Shown one piece after another: positions 14,535 through 24,506 of a stretch of 31,729 bases of DNA (position 1 is its first letter; each line of letters starts with the position of its first letter). The notes under the pieces were generated by a model. The model saw only the letters and a program-made list of their open reading frames with translations. It made no database searches and was not told where the DNA came from. This stretch comes from Eshraghiella sp964414835 (GTDB lineage Bacteria; Bacillota; Clostridia; Lachnospirales; Lachnospiraceae): assembly GCA_964414835.1 (NCBI GenBank), contig CAYPWY010000022.1:1-31729 (forward strand). Reading direction: 5' to 3'. Position numbers and translations under genes: made by a program.

Positions 14535-17500
14535 CTATAATACCGCAAGTTCTTTATTGAGGCTGACAGAATATATGTAACAGCCGCCGATTTCCCTGTT
14601 TGTTATTTTCCTTATGGCATCACAATAAAGCTCCAGCTGTTTGCGGTACCGTTCTATAAGTATCGTTTCTCCTGATGTGCCATTTGGAACTCTGTCAGTT
14701 TTGTAATCCACAATATATACTTTATTGTCCATGAAAAAGAATGCATCTATAATACCCTGTATAAGCACTTTTTCTTCAGACGGATACTGTCTGTCTATAT
14801 CTGAGGCATCTACCTCCATGGTAAACGGCTGTTCCCTGAACAACAGATTTTCCCTGTATGCTTCCTTCATCATCTGACCAAGGGCTGTGTTTATAAACCT
14901 TTCAAATTTAACACAGTCAATAAGTCTTTCGTATTCAGGGCTGATTCTGCCGTCCTGTTTCCATTCTTTCAGCTGGTCTTCTATTGATGATGCATTATCG
15001 GCTCTGCTATAATCCAAAAGCTCAAACACTTTGTGATATGCATTGCCCCTGAAGGTTCCGCCGGTTTCACGTTCTTTTATAAACGCAGGAACAGGCTTAG
15101 TGTGCTCAGGAGCCGTAATCCTGGCCTCCAAAAGCTCACTTTCCTCCATTGCCTTGTGTTTCAGGTCTGAAACCGAATATTTTGCTCTCAATGTGTACAC
15201 CGAGCTGTATGGATAATCATAATCAAGAATTTCACATATCTTTTCATACACATTATTATCAAGCTGAAGCTCCGATATATGGGAAACTGCATCCCTTAAA
15301 GCGGCTGTCTGCTTTAAAACCGGCTCTATGGCATTTTCCATAATTTCATCCTGTGTAAGTATATTCACTGCAAAACGCCCTTTGGAACCTGCATTCAATG
15401 CCGCAGGCATTACAATATCTATGTATTTCTTATTTTCTGATATGTAATTCATATTCATAAGTGACTCTCTGGCTGCCATCTTCCACTTTGCCATGGATTT
15501 TTTTACATTAGTCACACCCAGCATAATGAGTTTATCCTCTGCTCTCGTCATAGCCACATACAAAACCCTAAGCTCTTCTCCTATATCGTCCGACAGTATT
15601 TTTCTTGCAATCATATTTCTGTATGGACTGTCACGCCTTATTCTGTATTTCAAATCTACATTAGTTATGCCTAACCCGTAGTTACCGTCATATATGATTG
15701 TTTTTTGTATGTCCTTGGTGTTATACGCCTTACCCATATTGCCAATGATTACTACGGGAAATTCCAGACCCTTGCTTTTATGTATACTCATTATGCGGAC
15801 AACATCATCTTCCTCAGATTCGGACTGTGCTTCTCCGTAATCAACTTCATATTTACGAAGCTTCTCAATATACCTGAGAAAATTAAAAAGACCTGAATAA
15901 CTGGTTTTCTCATACTCCCTTGCTTTCTGCACAAGCATATCAAGATTGGCTTTTCTTGCATTGCCGCCGTTCATTGCACCAATATAATCGTAATATCCGC
16001 TGTTATATATAATATCCGCTATCAGTTCATTAATGGTAACTGTTTTGGAATATTCCCTGTATCTTTCTATAAGCGCGATAACCTTACTGCATTTTTCTGC
16101 TACGGCATCAACGTTTTTTTCCGCATACTCAATAACACAGTCATAGAGCTGTGTTTTCCGCTTTCTGCCTTTGATGACTGCCAATTCTTCCGCCGTAAAA
16201 TATGAAAAATATGAGCGCATTACGCCTGCAAGGGGAATTTCCTGACGGGGGTTATCAATCACCCTAAGCAAATCCATAATATTACTTACCTCATAGGAAT
16301 CAAAATACCCGGTAGTCCTTGAATACACGCAGGGGATTCCGTGTGAGTTAAGTATTGCGGCATACTTTGGTGCATCTTTCTTGTCATTTCTCAGAAGTAT
16401 GACTACATCCCTGTATCGCAAATCCGGACTCTGTTCCATAAGCTGCTTAATTCTCAGTGCCGCCATATTGCAATATATGTCCGATGTATCAACACCATCA
16501 AACTCCGAGCTGTCTGCCAGAATTATTTCTGTCACATCATCTTTTGGGGCTTCCGGCTCAAGCCCGCAGTTAAGGCTTACCTCATCGTTATATTCCACAC
16601 CGCCTATGCTTTTTTTCATTGCCATAAAAAACACGTCATTGATGGTTGATAAAACATTGGCACGGCTTCTGAAATTCTTATGAAGTTCTACTTTGGCGCA
16701 TTTACCGGACTCCTTGTATGTATAATATTTCTCCATGAAAAGCTCCGGCTTTGCCATTCTGAATTTGTATATGCTCTGCTTGACGTCACCTACCATAAAT
16801 ATATTATTTATCCCAAAACGTTCCTTTGATATGGCTTTCAGTATACATTCCTGAACAAGATTGCTGTCCTGATATTCATCAATGTATATTTCCTCATAAC
16901 GCTGTGCAAGCTCATCCGCAATGTCCGTATATCCTATTTCACCGTTGCTGCGTGTAACCAATATGTCAAGAGCATAATGCTCTATATCGGAAAAATCCAT
17001 TATATTTTTTGCCATTTTGGCATTTTTGTATTCAATAGTAAACTCCTTGGCAAGCTCCGTAACCGCAGCGGCGTACTCCCTGCATTCTGCCATCCGGTTG
17101 TACTGCGCCCTACTTCCGTCAAGATATTTTGCTTTTATATCTGACAGCCTGTCCTTGACGCTTGTTCTTGTACTTTTAACAAATTCTTTCAACTCCTCAT
17201 CGGCAGCTTTTACCGGAGGCAGCTTTCTAAACTCCAAATCTAATGCAAGCTCAAGCTCTGACAACGTGGCAAGTCCCGCAATATTGTTAAGCATTGCAAG
17301 CTCTTCCTTAAGCCTGTCGGCATATCTGGCAGGTCCGGATGGTTCCATGCAGAACTCCAGCATAATTTCATACTCTTTAATGCATTCCCGCACCACATCA
17401 ATAATATATTCCACTGTCTCCCGAACAACCGGAAGCGCCTCATACTCATCCTGAGACGCAACGCTGTATGCCGCCATACATTCGTCAAGCCATTCCAAAG

Positions 17501-18056
17501 GCCAAGGATTACTTTGTGCAAAACGGTGAAGCTCTGTAATTATATCATATATTTCATCTATATTTTTGCCGCCTGCAAATGCTTCGGCAAAGTTTTCAAA
17601 AGCCTTGTCATCCATAGACAGATGCTTTTCTATAATTGCATCCATTACATCGCCTTTTATAAGGTTAAGCTCACCTTCGTCCGCAACTCGGAAAGCAGGG
17701 TCGATTCCTATGGAATTATAATAGTTTTTTACGATATATGTGCAGAATTTATCTATGGTTGATATTTTGGCACTGTCAATAAGTGATAGCTGTTTCATAA
17801 GGTGTCTGTTGCCGGGATTTGCTATTATCTCTTTCTCAAAAGCCTTGCCAAGCCTTGATTTCATCTCATCTGCCGCCGCCTTGGTAAAAGTCACTACCAC
17901 TATATTATCAATATCCACAGGCTCCGCATCGTCGGTCACTCTCTTGATTATGCGCTCCACAAGAACCGCAGTTTTGCCTGAGCCTGCCGCTGCACTTACA
18001 AGCAGATTGCCGCCGCGAAAATCTATTGCTTTTTGCTGTTCCCTGGTCCAAGCCAT
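14535..18056 (-). CDS. addA: ATP-dependent helicase/nuclease subunit A
   Basis: AddA is the 3'-5' helicase and one of two nucleases of the AddAB complex, which resects double-strand breaks for RecA. The 1173-residue product has superfamily 1 motifs in order: Walker A AAAGSGKT (22-29), Walker B YIDEYQDSN, motif III VGDVKQSIYKFR, and motif V VRIMSIHKSKGLEFP. The C-terminal RecB-type nuclease is intact with LIQGIIDAFF and VYIVDYKTD. ATG 18056 shares its A with the addB stop (TGATG), and GGAGGAG (18062-18068) lies 5 bases upstream, so addB and addA are translationally coupled. A GTG three bases earlier is too close to that site. Confidence 0.97.
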   Translation of the reverse strand: MAWTREQQKAIDFRGGNLLVSAAAGSGKTAVLVERIIKRVTDDAEPVDIDNIVVVTFTKAAADEMKSRLGKAFEKEIIANPGNRHLMKQLSLIDSAKISTIDKFCTYIVKNYYNSIGIDPAFRVADEGELNLIKGDVMDAIIEKHLSMDDKAFENFAEAFAGGKNIDEIYDIITELHRFAQSNPWPLEWLDECMAAYSVASQDEYEALPVVRETVEYIIDVVRECIKEYEIMLEFCMEPSGPARYADRLKEELAMLNNIAGLATLSELELALDLEFRKLPPVKAADEELKEFVKSTRTSVKDRLSDIKAKYLDGSRAQYNRMAECREYAAAVTELAKEFTIEYKNAKMAKNIMDFSDIEHYALDILVTRSNGEIGYTDIADELAQRYEEIYIDEYQDSNLVQECILKAISKERFGINNIFMVGDVKQSIYKFRMAKPELFMEKYYTYKESGKCAKVELHKNFRSRANVLSTINDVFFMAMKKSIGGVEYNDEVSLNCGLEPEAPKDDVTEIILADSSEFDGVDTSDIYCNMAALRIKQLMEQSPDLRYRDVVILLRNDKKDAPKYAAILNSHGIPCVYSRTTGYFDSYEVSNIMDLLRVIDNPRQEIPLAGVMRSYFSYFTAEELAVIKGRKRKTQLYDCVIEYAEKNVDAVAEKCSKVIALIERYREYSKTVTINELIADIIYNSGYYDYIGAMNGGNARKANLDMLVQKAREYEKTSYSGLFNFLRYIEKLRKYEVDYGEAQSESEEDDVVRIMSIHKSKGLEFPVVIIGNMGKAYNTKDIQKTIIYDGNYGLGITNVDLKYRIRRDSPYRNMIARKILSDDIGEELRVLYVAMTRAEDKLIMLGVTNVKKSMAKWKMAARESLMNMNYISENKKYIDIVMPAALNAGSKGRFAVNILTQDEIMENAIEPVLKQTAALRDAVSHISELQLDNNVYEKICEILDYDYPYSSVYTLRAKYSVSDLKHKAMEESELLEARITAPEHTKPVPAFIKERETGGTFRGNAYHKVFELLDYSRADNASSIEDQLKEWKQDGRISPEYERLIDCVKFERFINTALGQMMKEAYRENLLFREQPFTMEVDASDIDRQYPSEEKVLIQGIIDAFFFMDNKVYIVDYKTDRVPNGTSGETILIERYRKQLELYCDAIRKITNREIGGCYIYSVSLNKELAVL

Positions 18057-21000
18057 CACTGCTCCTCCTTATTACCGCTGTATCCGAATTTCTGCCACAT
18101 ATCAGGTGTTCCCGATATTTTTTCCAGTCTACGCTTTTTGAAAGATGCGGACTCAATGCCACACACTGCCCCGTAGGGACAATAATCACATGCTCCTTCA
18201 TAGGGTTCTGCGCTGACTGCTCCTGAATGTATATCATGCTCAAATTCCGACATCTTTGCCGTCGCAAAATCCGCCAGACATCTAAGTTGTTCCTCCGTAA
18301 ACACAGTGGAGCCCATGGCTATTTTGCCGGAACGTTTTGTCGCAGGCGTGCAAAGGGATTTGCCGTCCTCCCATTCGTCCATAAGTCCTATGCTGTCTAT
18401 GCTTACAACTCCTGTCGGTCTAAGCTTTTCAAGCAATGCCCTTTCATACCCTTCAGGTGTGTCCTCTTTAAAATCCGCCACAATAGGATTATCTATATGA
18501 TTATAAAAGGCTCCTGCCGCTATTATTTTCTTGCCGGGATTATCTTTTGCAGCTTTGTCCAGCGTGCTTTTAAGATATACCATAAGCTGCAGCTTTAATC
18601 CTGCATATATTTCGTCCAGCGACAGCTTGTTCTGACCTGATTTATAGTCCACCACTTTAATGTGAAGACCATCGTCATTTTCAGCGGTATCAATTCTGTC
18701 GATTTTTCCGGTTATGGCTGTTTCACCATATTTTTTGTAAAACACCTGTTCAAACTCCGCAGGTCTGAACGTTCCGCCCTGAAGCTGCTTTCCAAGTGCC
18801 CATACGGTACGCTCCGTTATATCTATAATTCTTTTTTTCATATATCCGTTGGTACTGTTATCTGCAAAAAAGGATTCTGAGAAATCTACGGAGGCGTCCA
18901 TAACAGCATCTTCCACCAATTGATGAAGCTCGTCCTCTTTTATATCTGCAAAGCTCTTGTGCTTATCTGACAGACGGGTTGAAATAAGTTCAAGGGCATG
19001 ATGAAAAACGGTTCCCATATCTGCCGCATTAAGCTCATACACCTGTCTTTTCTCAAGCTCCAATCCGTATCTTGCAAAATGAGAAAACGCACAGTTTGCA
19101 AAGGTCTCAATCCTTGTTATGCTGCTGTTCTTCATCTCAGAATACAGTTCTTTTGCCGCCTTTGCGCTAAGTGTATCTTCCATATCGCTGTATGTGAACG
19201 CTGACAACAGCTTTTTAAGGTCTTCAGCATATGGTTCATGGCTCATATAGTACATCAGAAGCGCCCCTACTGCACTGTCGTTATCTCCGTTATCTGCCAA
19301 TATATGTCTTGAAGCCTTTGCATTGGTTATATGGAGCATAGGATGGCTTACATCCGTAAGAGATACCTTGGGATACATATTCCGTACCATTGAAAATACC
19401 CTTGACGCTTTGCTTTCCTTGCCTTCATTGTCGAATTTATGGCTCATAAGGTAAAGCTCCTTTTCAGGCTCCGTCATATTAAGATACAGATAAAAATTCT
19501 GAATAAATACTTTTTCCCTTGGAGTAGGAGCAAGCTCTACATTATTTTCACTTAACTCCATGCGCTCGTTTTCTGAAATCACGCCGCTGCTGTCAGAGGT
19601 TTTGGGAATTACGCCTTCGTTGACTCCGAGAATATAAAGTATCTTGACATGCTCCAGTCTGGTTCTCTCAATATCACCCATTGTCACGCAGTCAACTGAA
19701 GGCGGTATTATCCCCACCTTAATCTCCTCAAATCCTGCATCCATGATTTCGGCAAATTCACGACGGTTTATCTTCTCATCTCCAAGAAGCGCATCTATCT
19801 GTTCCAAAAGCTCCACAACTCTGGCGTATGCCTGCCTGAAGCCGTCTGCTTTGGCTCTTATACACAAATCTCCGGCGGCATTGCTTTCCATATCGTCTGC
19901 CAGCTTTTCCATACGCTCATAGAGATTTTCCTGTTCCATAAAATCATATACTGCACGTACATAATCCCCCACTGTGGAATTGGTGTTATTAATGATACCA
20001 TCAAGTGATGATACTTTCCCTATAAATGTCTTTCTCACCTTATTGACGGTTGTCATATTTTTCTCTTTGCCGGGATACTTGCGCACAAAATTCTCATTCC
20101 ATGCCTTTCTGCCTCTCAGACCGTAAGCAATCACATAATTTTCTATTATGTCAACCGCATCATTGTCAATATCGCAAAGTCCGTTTTTCATAAAACGGAA
20201 CACGCTTTCATATGAATAATTTTCCCCGACAATCTCTATTGCCGCCCTTATGTATTCAACCAGCGGATTGCCTATTATGGTCCTCTTTGCGTCCACAAAA
20301 AACGGTATGCCGCTTTCGGTAAAAATTCTTACCGCCTCATCTGCATACATTTTCATATCCCCGACAACTACGGCAATATCCCTGAAACGCAGGTTATTTT
20401 CCCTTACATTCTTAAGAATATCACTTGCAGTGCATATAAGTTCGTCAGCAGGATTGTCAGGTCTGGCAAAATGTATTGCATCAGTACTCCTGTTATATTG
20501 CCTGCCATTATATCTGAAAATATTTTTTTCAAGAAAATCAAGCGCCTCCGACTTGGCAAAACGGTACTTCTCATAATCCGCTTCAAGGCGCTTATACGAA
20601 ACAGCGGCACCGATTCTGTCGGCAATTTTGCCTGCCTTGGCAATCATCGTTTTACTCATGGCAAACAAATCCTCTTCTCCGTGAAAGACATTATATGCCT
20701 CATCATTGGGAATGGTGGCGGTAATAACTACCATTTCCGCCTTAAGCATTATTTTTTCAATTATCCTGTACTGTACAGGTGTGAATCCCGTAAATCCGTC
20801 AAAAGCTACAACTGTACCGCTGAAAAATTCAGATTTGCCCATAACCGAAAGCATAGCCTCCGGTCTGTCCTCAATCGTTGTGTATCTGCCCTTTATATAT
20901 TCTTCAAATGCCTCATAAATAACAAGTATGTCATTAAGCTTCTGCTTAAGCCTGTCACCTGATTTAAGACCGGCTATAATATCCCTCAGTCCATCAGGCT

Positions 21001-21406
21001 TAATGCCATATTGCTTAAGTTCTGATATTATTGATTTAATCTCGCTTACAAAGCCCTGCCTTCTTCCGGCTTTTATTATGCGCAGCTTGTCCGACACAGT
21101 ATCAATTATCCTGCGGATTATCAGGTTTTTGCCTGTATCATCAATATTTTCCGCCAATTCGATGCCAAGCTCTTCAAAAATCCTGTACGACATTCTTCCG
21201 AAGGTCAGCACATCAATATTGAACACACCTCCATTGGGATGCATACGGACAATGTCCTTCTGTGCCTGCATTGAAGACTGCTCAGGAACCACAAGGATAT
21301 ATCTCTTTGCCGTATTTTCAGGTTTAACCGATTCTTGTACTATTTTTTCATACAGCCTGTACGTCTTGCCGTAACCTGACGCACCCATCATAATCTGCAA
21401 ATGCAT
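18056..21406 (-). CDS. addB: ATP-dependent helicase/deoxyribonuclease subunit B
   Basis: AddB is the Chi-recognising partner of AddA, with an inactivated helicase-like fold, one ATP site and a second nuclease. The 1116-residue product has Walker A GASGYGKT (8-15) near the N terminus and a C-terminal nuclease domain with GKIDRIDTAE and VVDYKSGQ. The iron-sulfur cluster that staples the nuclease is visible: a Cys in FANCAFSHFARYGL before the domain and Cys1073, Cys1076 and Cys1082 in CDYCPYGAVCG. ATG 21406 has a moderate GAGGT site about 8 bases upstream. It is the first gene of addB-addA and diverges from the membrane protein gene at 21485. Confidence 0.96.
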   Translation of the reverse strand: MHLQIMMGASGYGKTYRLYEKIVQESVKPENTAKRYILVVPEQSSMQAQKDIVRMHPNGGVFNIDVLTFGRMSYRIFEELGIELAENIDDTGKNLIIRRIIDTVSDKLRIIKAGRRQGFVSEIKSIISELKQYGIKPDGLRDIIAGLKSGDRLKQKLNDILVIYEAFEEYIKGRYTTIEDRPEAMLSVMGKSEFFSGTVVAFDGFTGFTPVQYRIIEKIMLKAEMVVITATIPNDEAYNVFHGEEDLFAMSKTMIAKAGKIADRIGAAVSYKRLEADYEKYRFAKSEALDFLEKNIFRYNGRQYNRSTDAIHFARPDNPADELICTASDILKNVRENNLRFRDIAVVVGDMKMYADEAVRIFTESGIPFFVDAKRTIIGNPLVEYIRAAIEIVGENYSYESVFRFMKNGLCDIDNDAVDIIENYVIAYGLRGRKAWNENFVRKYPGKEKNMTTVNKVRKTFIGKVSSLDGIINNTNSTVGDYVRAVYDFMEQENLYERMEKLADDMESNAAGDLCIRAKADGFRQAYARVVELLEQIDALLGDEKINRREFAEIMDAGFEEIKVGIIPPSVDCVTMGDIERTRLEHVKILYILGVNEGVIPKTSDSSGVISENERMELSENNVELAPTPREKVFIQNFYLYLNMTEPEKELYLMSHKFDNEGKESKASRVFSMVRNMYPKVSLTDVSHPMLHITNAKASRHILADNGDNDSAVGALLMYYMSHEPYAEDLKKLLSAFTYSDMEDTLSAKAAKELYSEMKNSSITRIETFANCAFSHFARYGLELEKRQVYELNAADMGTVFHHALELISTRLSDKHKSFADIKEDELHQLVEDAVMDASVDFSESFFADNSTNGYMKKRIIDITERTVWALGKQLQGGTFRPAEFEQVFYKKYGETAITGKIDRIDTAENDDGLHIKVVDYKSGQNKLSLDEIYAGLKLQLMVYLKSTLDKAAKDNPGKKIIAAGAFYNHIDNPIVADFKEDTPEGYERALLEKLRPTGVVSIDSIGLMDEWEDGKSLCTPATKRSGKIAMGSTVFTEEQLRCLADFATAKMSEFEHDIHSGAVSAEPYEGACDYCPYGAVCGIESASFKKRRLEKISGTPDMWQKFGYSGNKEEQ

Positions 21407-21434
21407 TTTGATACCTCGCTGAAAATAAGTAATA

Positions 21435-21463
21435 TTTTCACTTCCAAAATAATATTCTATAAT
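21435..21463 (+). promoter_or_regulatory. Sigma-A promoter of the FMN_bind-like gene
   Basis: Plus strand: -35 TTTTCA (21435-21440), 17-base spacer, consensus -10 TATAAT (21458-21463). Predicted start near 21470, leaving only about 15 bases before the ATG, just enough for GGGAG. Confidence 0.65.
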
Positions 21464-21484
21464 AATCAGATATGGGAGTTTGCC

Positions 21485-21919
21485 ATGAGTTCAAAAACCA
21501 AAATACTTGTCCTTAAGCTTAAACAAATTATATACACTGCCATTTTTGTGGTATTAGGAATCATATTAATTGTACTGCTTTTTCTTATCATAACAGGTAA
21601 ATCCAAGAAAAACAGCAATGAACCTGTTGCTGTTACAACATTTTCACCCGGCGTGTATACCTCCTCAATAGTTCTCGCCTCTAATCCGGTGGATATAGAG
21701 GTGGTGGTTGACAGTGAACAGATTAAATCAATAAGCCTTGTGAACACCTCAGAGTCAGTGGAAACCATGTACCCGCTCATATCTTCATCACTTAACGATA
21801 TTGCTTCACAGGTAATAAAAAACAATTCCACTGAGAACATTACATATCCGTACGACAGCAAATATACTTCAATCGTGCTTATTAATGCCATTAATGAAGC
21901 ACTTGAAAAAGCAAAATAG
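21485..21919 (+). CDS. Membrane-anchored protein with degenerate FMN_bind-like domain
   Basis: A 144-residue protein with one N-terminal membrane span (about 16-37) and an extracytoplasmic domain. From FSPGVYTSSI through VDIEVVVDSEQIKSISLVNTSESV to the end, YTSIVLINAINEALEKA, the strand-helix pattern follows FMN_bind domains, which end in GAT followed by YTS-like residues and a helix ending AL. The Thr that is covalently flavinylated in that GAT is replaced here (Asp124-Ser125-Lys126 before YTS), so FMN attachment should be impossible. ATG 21485 is chosen for GGGAG (21474-21478); the frame is open from 21401, but that part overlaps addB's start and has no ribosome binding site. It is followed by a clear terminator. 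The domain match is from pattern reading and needs a profile search. Confidence 0.75.
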   Translation: MSSKTKILVLKLKQIIYTAIFVVLGIILIVLLFLIITGKSKKNSNEPVAVTTFSPGVYTSSIVLASNPVDIEVVVDSEQIKSISLVNTSESVETMYPLISSSLNDIASQVIKNNSTENITYPYDSKYTSIVLINAINEALEKAK

Positions 21920-21936
21920 TATCTCACTATGCTGTG

Positions 21937-21972
21937 CAGTTCGCCAGATTATATTACTGGCGGACTGTTTTT
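21937..21972 (+). terminator. Rho-independent terminator
   Basis: An 11-base-pair stem (21937-21947 with 21957-21967, one G-U pair) with a 9-base loop is followed by TTTTT (21968-21972). It closes the single-gene unit before nadE. Confidence 0.9.
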
Positions 21973-22008
21973 CGTAAAATTTTCTTTTAATAATGATACC
22001 ATATCGTA

Positions 22009-22037
22009 TTGAAAATTTGAAGACAATAATTTATACT
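22009..22037 (+). promoter_or_regulatory. Sigma-A promoter of nadE
   Basis: Plus strand: -35 TTGAAA (22009-22014), 17-base spacer, -10 TATACT (22032-22037). Predicted start near 22044. Confidence 0.75.
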
Positions 22038-22075
22038 GTGATTGTGTATTATTAAAACAAAATCAGGAGATGACA

Positions 22076-23998
22076 ATGAGAGACGGATTTGTAAAATGTG
22101 CTGCTATGATACCTGCAATCAAGGTTGCAGACTGCTATCATAATGAACAGGAAATTAAGAAACTTATGGACGAAGCGCAGGAAACAGGTGCGCAGGTAAT
22201 AATTTTTCCCGAACTTTGTATTACGGGATACACCTGCGGCGATTTATTTCTTCAGGACAAGCTCGTCAGGGAAGCCTTTAACACCCTTATCCATCTTGCA
22301 GAATATACTGCAGGCAAGGATTTTATAGCATTTGTGGGACTTCCTTTTATGCACAAATGTAAGCTTTACAATGCAGCTGCCGCAATTACCGACGGCCGCA
22401 TCATCGGGATTACCCCAAAAACACATCTTCCCAACTACTCAGAATTTTATGAGCTGCGCCATTTCAGAAGCGCGCCTTCCAACACCACATTCATATATGT
22501 TGATGGAATTGACTACGAGATACCTTTCGGCACAAAGATTATGTACAGATGCTTTAATATGCCGGAGCTTAGGATTTCCGCCGAGATTTGTGAGGATGTA
22601 TGGGCTCCGAATCCACCTTCCTCATATCACGCACTGGCAGGGGCTACATTGATAGTAAACTGCTCGGCAAGTGATGAGACTACAGGCAAGGATATTTACC
22701 GCAGAAACCTTATATCAGGACAGTCGGCCCGCCTTGTATCGGCATATGTATACTGCAACGCAGGAGAAGGCGAGTCAACACAGGATTTGGTTTTCGGCGG
22801 ACAGAGCATTATATCTGAAAACGGCTCCATCTTGGCTGAATCGCGCCGTTTTACCAATGAATCGGTATATGCCGATGTCGACCTCGGAAGAATAGTAAGC
22901 GAGCGTCGCAGAATGACAACATTTATCACAGACGATTCTGCCGAAGACAGCTATTTTGAAATAGGCTTTCCCCTTAAGCCGAAGACTGTTGAGCTTAAGA
23001 GAAAATACAATGTAACGCCGTTTGTTCCGACTGACAAGGCGGATAGGGATGCACGATGTGAAGAAATTCTTACAATTCAGGCTATGGGACTCAAAAAACG
23101 TCTGTCACATACCGGATGCACACATGCAGTTATCGGCATTTCAGGCGGTCTGGATTCCACTTTGGCACTGCTTGCCACAGTCAAAGCGTTTGATATGCTT
23201 AAAATTCCTCATGAAAATATAGAAGCTGTCACCATGCCTTGTTTCGGCACCACTGACCGTACCTACAACAACGCCTGCCGCCTGGTTCACAGCCTGGGCG
23301 CATCTCTTCGTCAGGTAAATATCAGCAGCGCCGTCAGCGTGCATTTCAATGATATAGGTCATAATCCGGACATCCATGATGTAACTTACGAGAACAGTCA
23401 GGCAAGAGAGCGCACACAGATACTTATGGATATAGCTAACCAGAACAACGGCATTGTCATAGGCACAGGGGATATGTCAGAGCTGGCTCTCGGATGGGCA
23501 ACATACAATGGTGACCATATGTCAATGTACGGTGTCAACTGCTCCATACCAAAGACCCTTGTACGACATCTGGTAAGATACTATGCGGACACCTGCGGCA
23601 GCGATGCTCTTTCCACAGTTCTTTTAGATGTTCTTGATACTCCTGTAAGCCCTGAGCTTCTTCCGCCTGTTGACGGTGTGATTGCACAGAAAACGGAGGA
23701 TATTGTGGGACCATATGAGCTGCATGATTTCTTTATGTACTATATACTGCGATTCGGATATACTCCGTCAAAGGTGTACCGCATTGCTTGTAATGCTTTT
23801 GTTAATTTTTATGACAAAGAAACTATCCTTACATGGCTTAAGACCTTCTACCGTCGTTTCTTTTCACAACAATTCAAGCGTTCCTGCCTTCCTGACGGGC
23901 CGAAGGTAGGCTCTGTTGCAGTATCACCTCGCGGCGATTTGAGAATGCCAAGTGATGCCTGCATTACAATCTGGTTAACAGAGCTTGAGGAGCTTTAA
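22076..23998 (+). CDS. nadE: Glutamine-dependent NAD+ synthetase
   Basis: NadE makes NAD+ from nicotinic acid adenine dinucleotide and ATP, taking ammonia from glutamine. The 640-residue protein is the two-domain form. The N-terminal nitrilase-type glutaminase has catalytic Glu46 (FPELCITG), Lys115 (ITPKTHLPNYSEFYE) and Cys172 (EICEDVW). The C-terminal synthetase has the PP-loop SGGLDST (356-362) and GTGDMSELALGW. ATG 22076 is preferred over 22070: AGGAG (22065-22069) touches the first ATG but is 6 bases from the second. It has its own promoter and a strong terminator, so it is monocistronic. Confidence 0.97.
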   Translation: MRDGFVKCAAMIPAIKVADCYHNEQEIKKLMDEAQETGAQVIIFPELCITGYTCGDLFLQDKLVREAFNTLIHLAEYTAGKDFIAFVGLPFMHKCKLYNAAAAITDGRIIGITPKTHLPNYSEFYELRHFRSAPSNTTFIYVDGIDYEIPFGTKIMYRCFNMPELRISAEICEDVWAPNPPSSYHALAGATLIVNCSASDETTGKDIYRRNLISGQSARLVSAYVYCNAGEGESTQDLVFGGQSIISENGSILAESRRFTNESVYADVDLGRIVSERRRMTTFITDDSAEDSYFEIGFPLKPKTVELKRKYNVTPFVPTDKADRDARCEEILTIQAMGLKKRLSHTGCTHAVIGISGGLDSTLALLATVKAFDMLKIPHENIEAVTMPCFGTTDRTYNNACRLVHSLGASLRQVNISSAVSVHFNDIGHNPDIHDVTYENSQARERTQILMDIANQNNGIVIGTGDMSELALGWATYNGDHMSMYGVNCSIPKTLVRHLVRYYADTCGSDALSTVLLDVLDTPVSPELLPPVDGVIAQKTEDIVGPYELHDFFMYYILRFGYTPSKVYRIACNAFVNFYDKETILTWLKTFYRRFFSQQFKRSCLPDGPKVGSVAVSPRGDLRMPSDACITIWLTELEEL

Positions 23999-24028
23999 AC
24001 AGCCTTCCATGCTATTTACGCAGAAAAC

Positions 24029-24070
24029 AAGCCCGGCGGCTACCCCTGAAAGGGATTATCCGCCGGGCTT
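24029..24070. terminator. Strong bidirectional terminator after nadE
   Basis: A perfect 11-base GC-rich stem (24029-24039 with 24060-24070) has a small secondary stem in its loop. On the minus strand GTTTTC follows; on the plus strand an AT-rich tail follows. It separates nadE from the convergent lipoprotein gene. Confidence 0.9.
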
Positions 24071-24078
24071 ATTTGACT

Positions 24079-24369
24079 CTATTTTACTACATCATCAACT
24101 GCTGTTGCAGCATCATCAACAAGAGTTTCCACTGTATCACCTATGTCATCCATAATACCGTTGTTTCCTCCATTTGAATCGGAGCTTGTCTCTTTGTCAT
24201 TATTATCGTTGGTGTTTGAAGAGGTTGCGCTATTGCCGGAAGTTGAGTTTTCTCCTGAACTAGTGCCTGATTGGCTGCTCCCATTATAATTGTCATTGCC
24301 ACACCCCACAACACCGATAGTACATAATGCTAATGCCATACATAAAAATAAAATTTTAATCTTTTTCAT
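24079..24369 (-). CDS. Small lipoprotein with Ser/Asn/Gly-rich linker
   Basis: A 96-residue predicted lipoprotein: MKKIK, hydrophobic core, lipobox VVGC with Cys23, then a low-complexity Ser/Asn/Gly/Thr stretch (about 26-70) and an acidic amphipathic C terminus (MDDIGDTVETLVDDAATAVDDVV). It would be anchored on the outer face of the membrane with the linker reaching into the wall. No family with a known function is recognisable. ATG 24369 has AGGAGT at 24376-24381 (6 bases); the frame is open to 24444 but the extra part spans the dapB terminator and lacks a ribosome binding site. Dap transcription should stop before it. Confidence 0.8.
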   Translation of the reverse strand: MKKIKILFLCMALALCTIGVVGCGNDNYNGSSQSGTSSGENSTSGNSATSSNTNDNNDKETSSDSNGGNNGIMDDIGDTVETLVDDAATAVDDVVK

Positions 24370-24417
24370 GATTTTACTCCTTTTTATTGTTTTGTCATTA
24401 GTATTAGCAAAATAAGC

Positions 24418-24467
24418 AAAAAAATACTCCGGTATGCGTGGCATAATTTTACTGCGTACCGAAGTAT
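24418..24467 (-). terminator. Rho-independent terminator of the dapA-dapB operon
   Basis: On the minus transcript a 14-base stem (24454-24467 with 24424-24437, one mismatch and one G-U) is followed by a run of seven U (complement of 24418-24424). It lies about 40 bases past the dapB stop. Confidence 0.9.
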
Positions 24468-24506
24468 AATATATGATAATTAATGTACAAATAAATGATT
24501 TAACCC

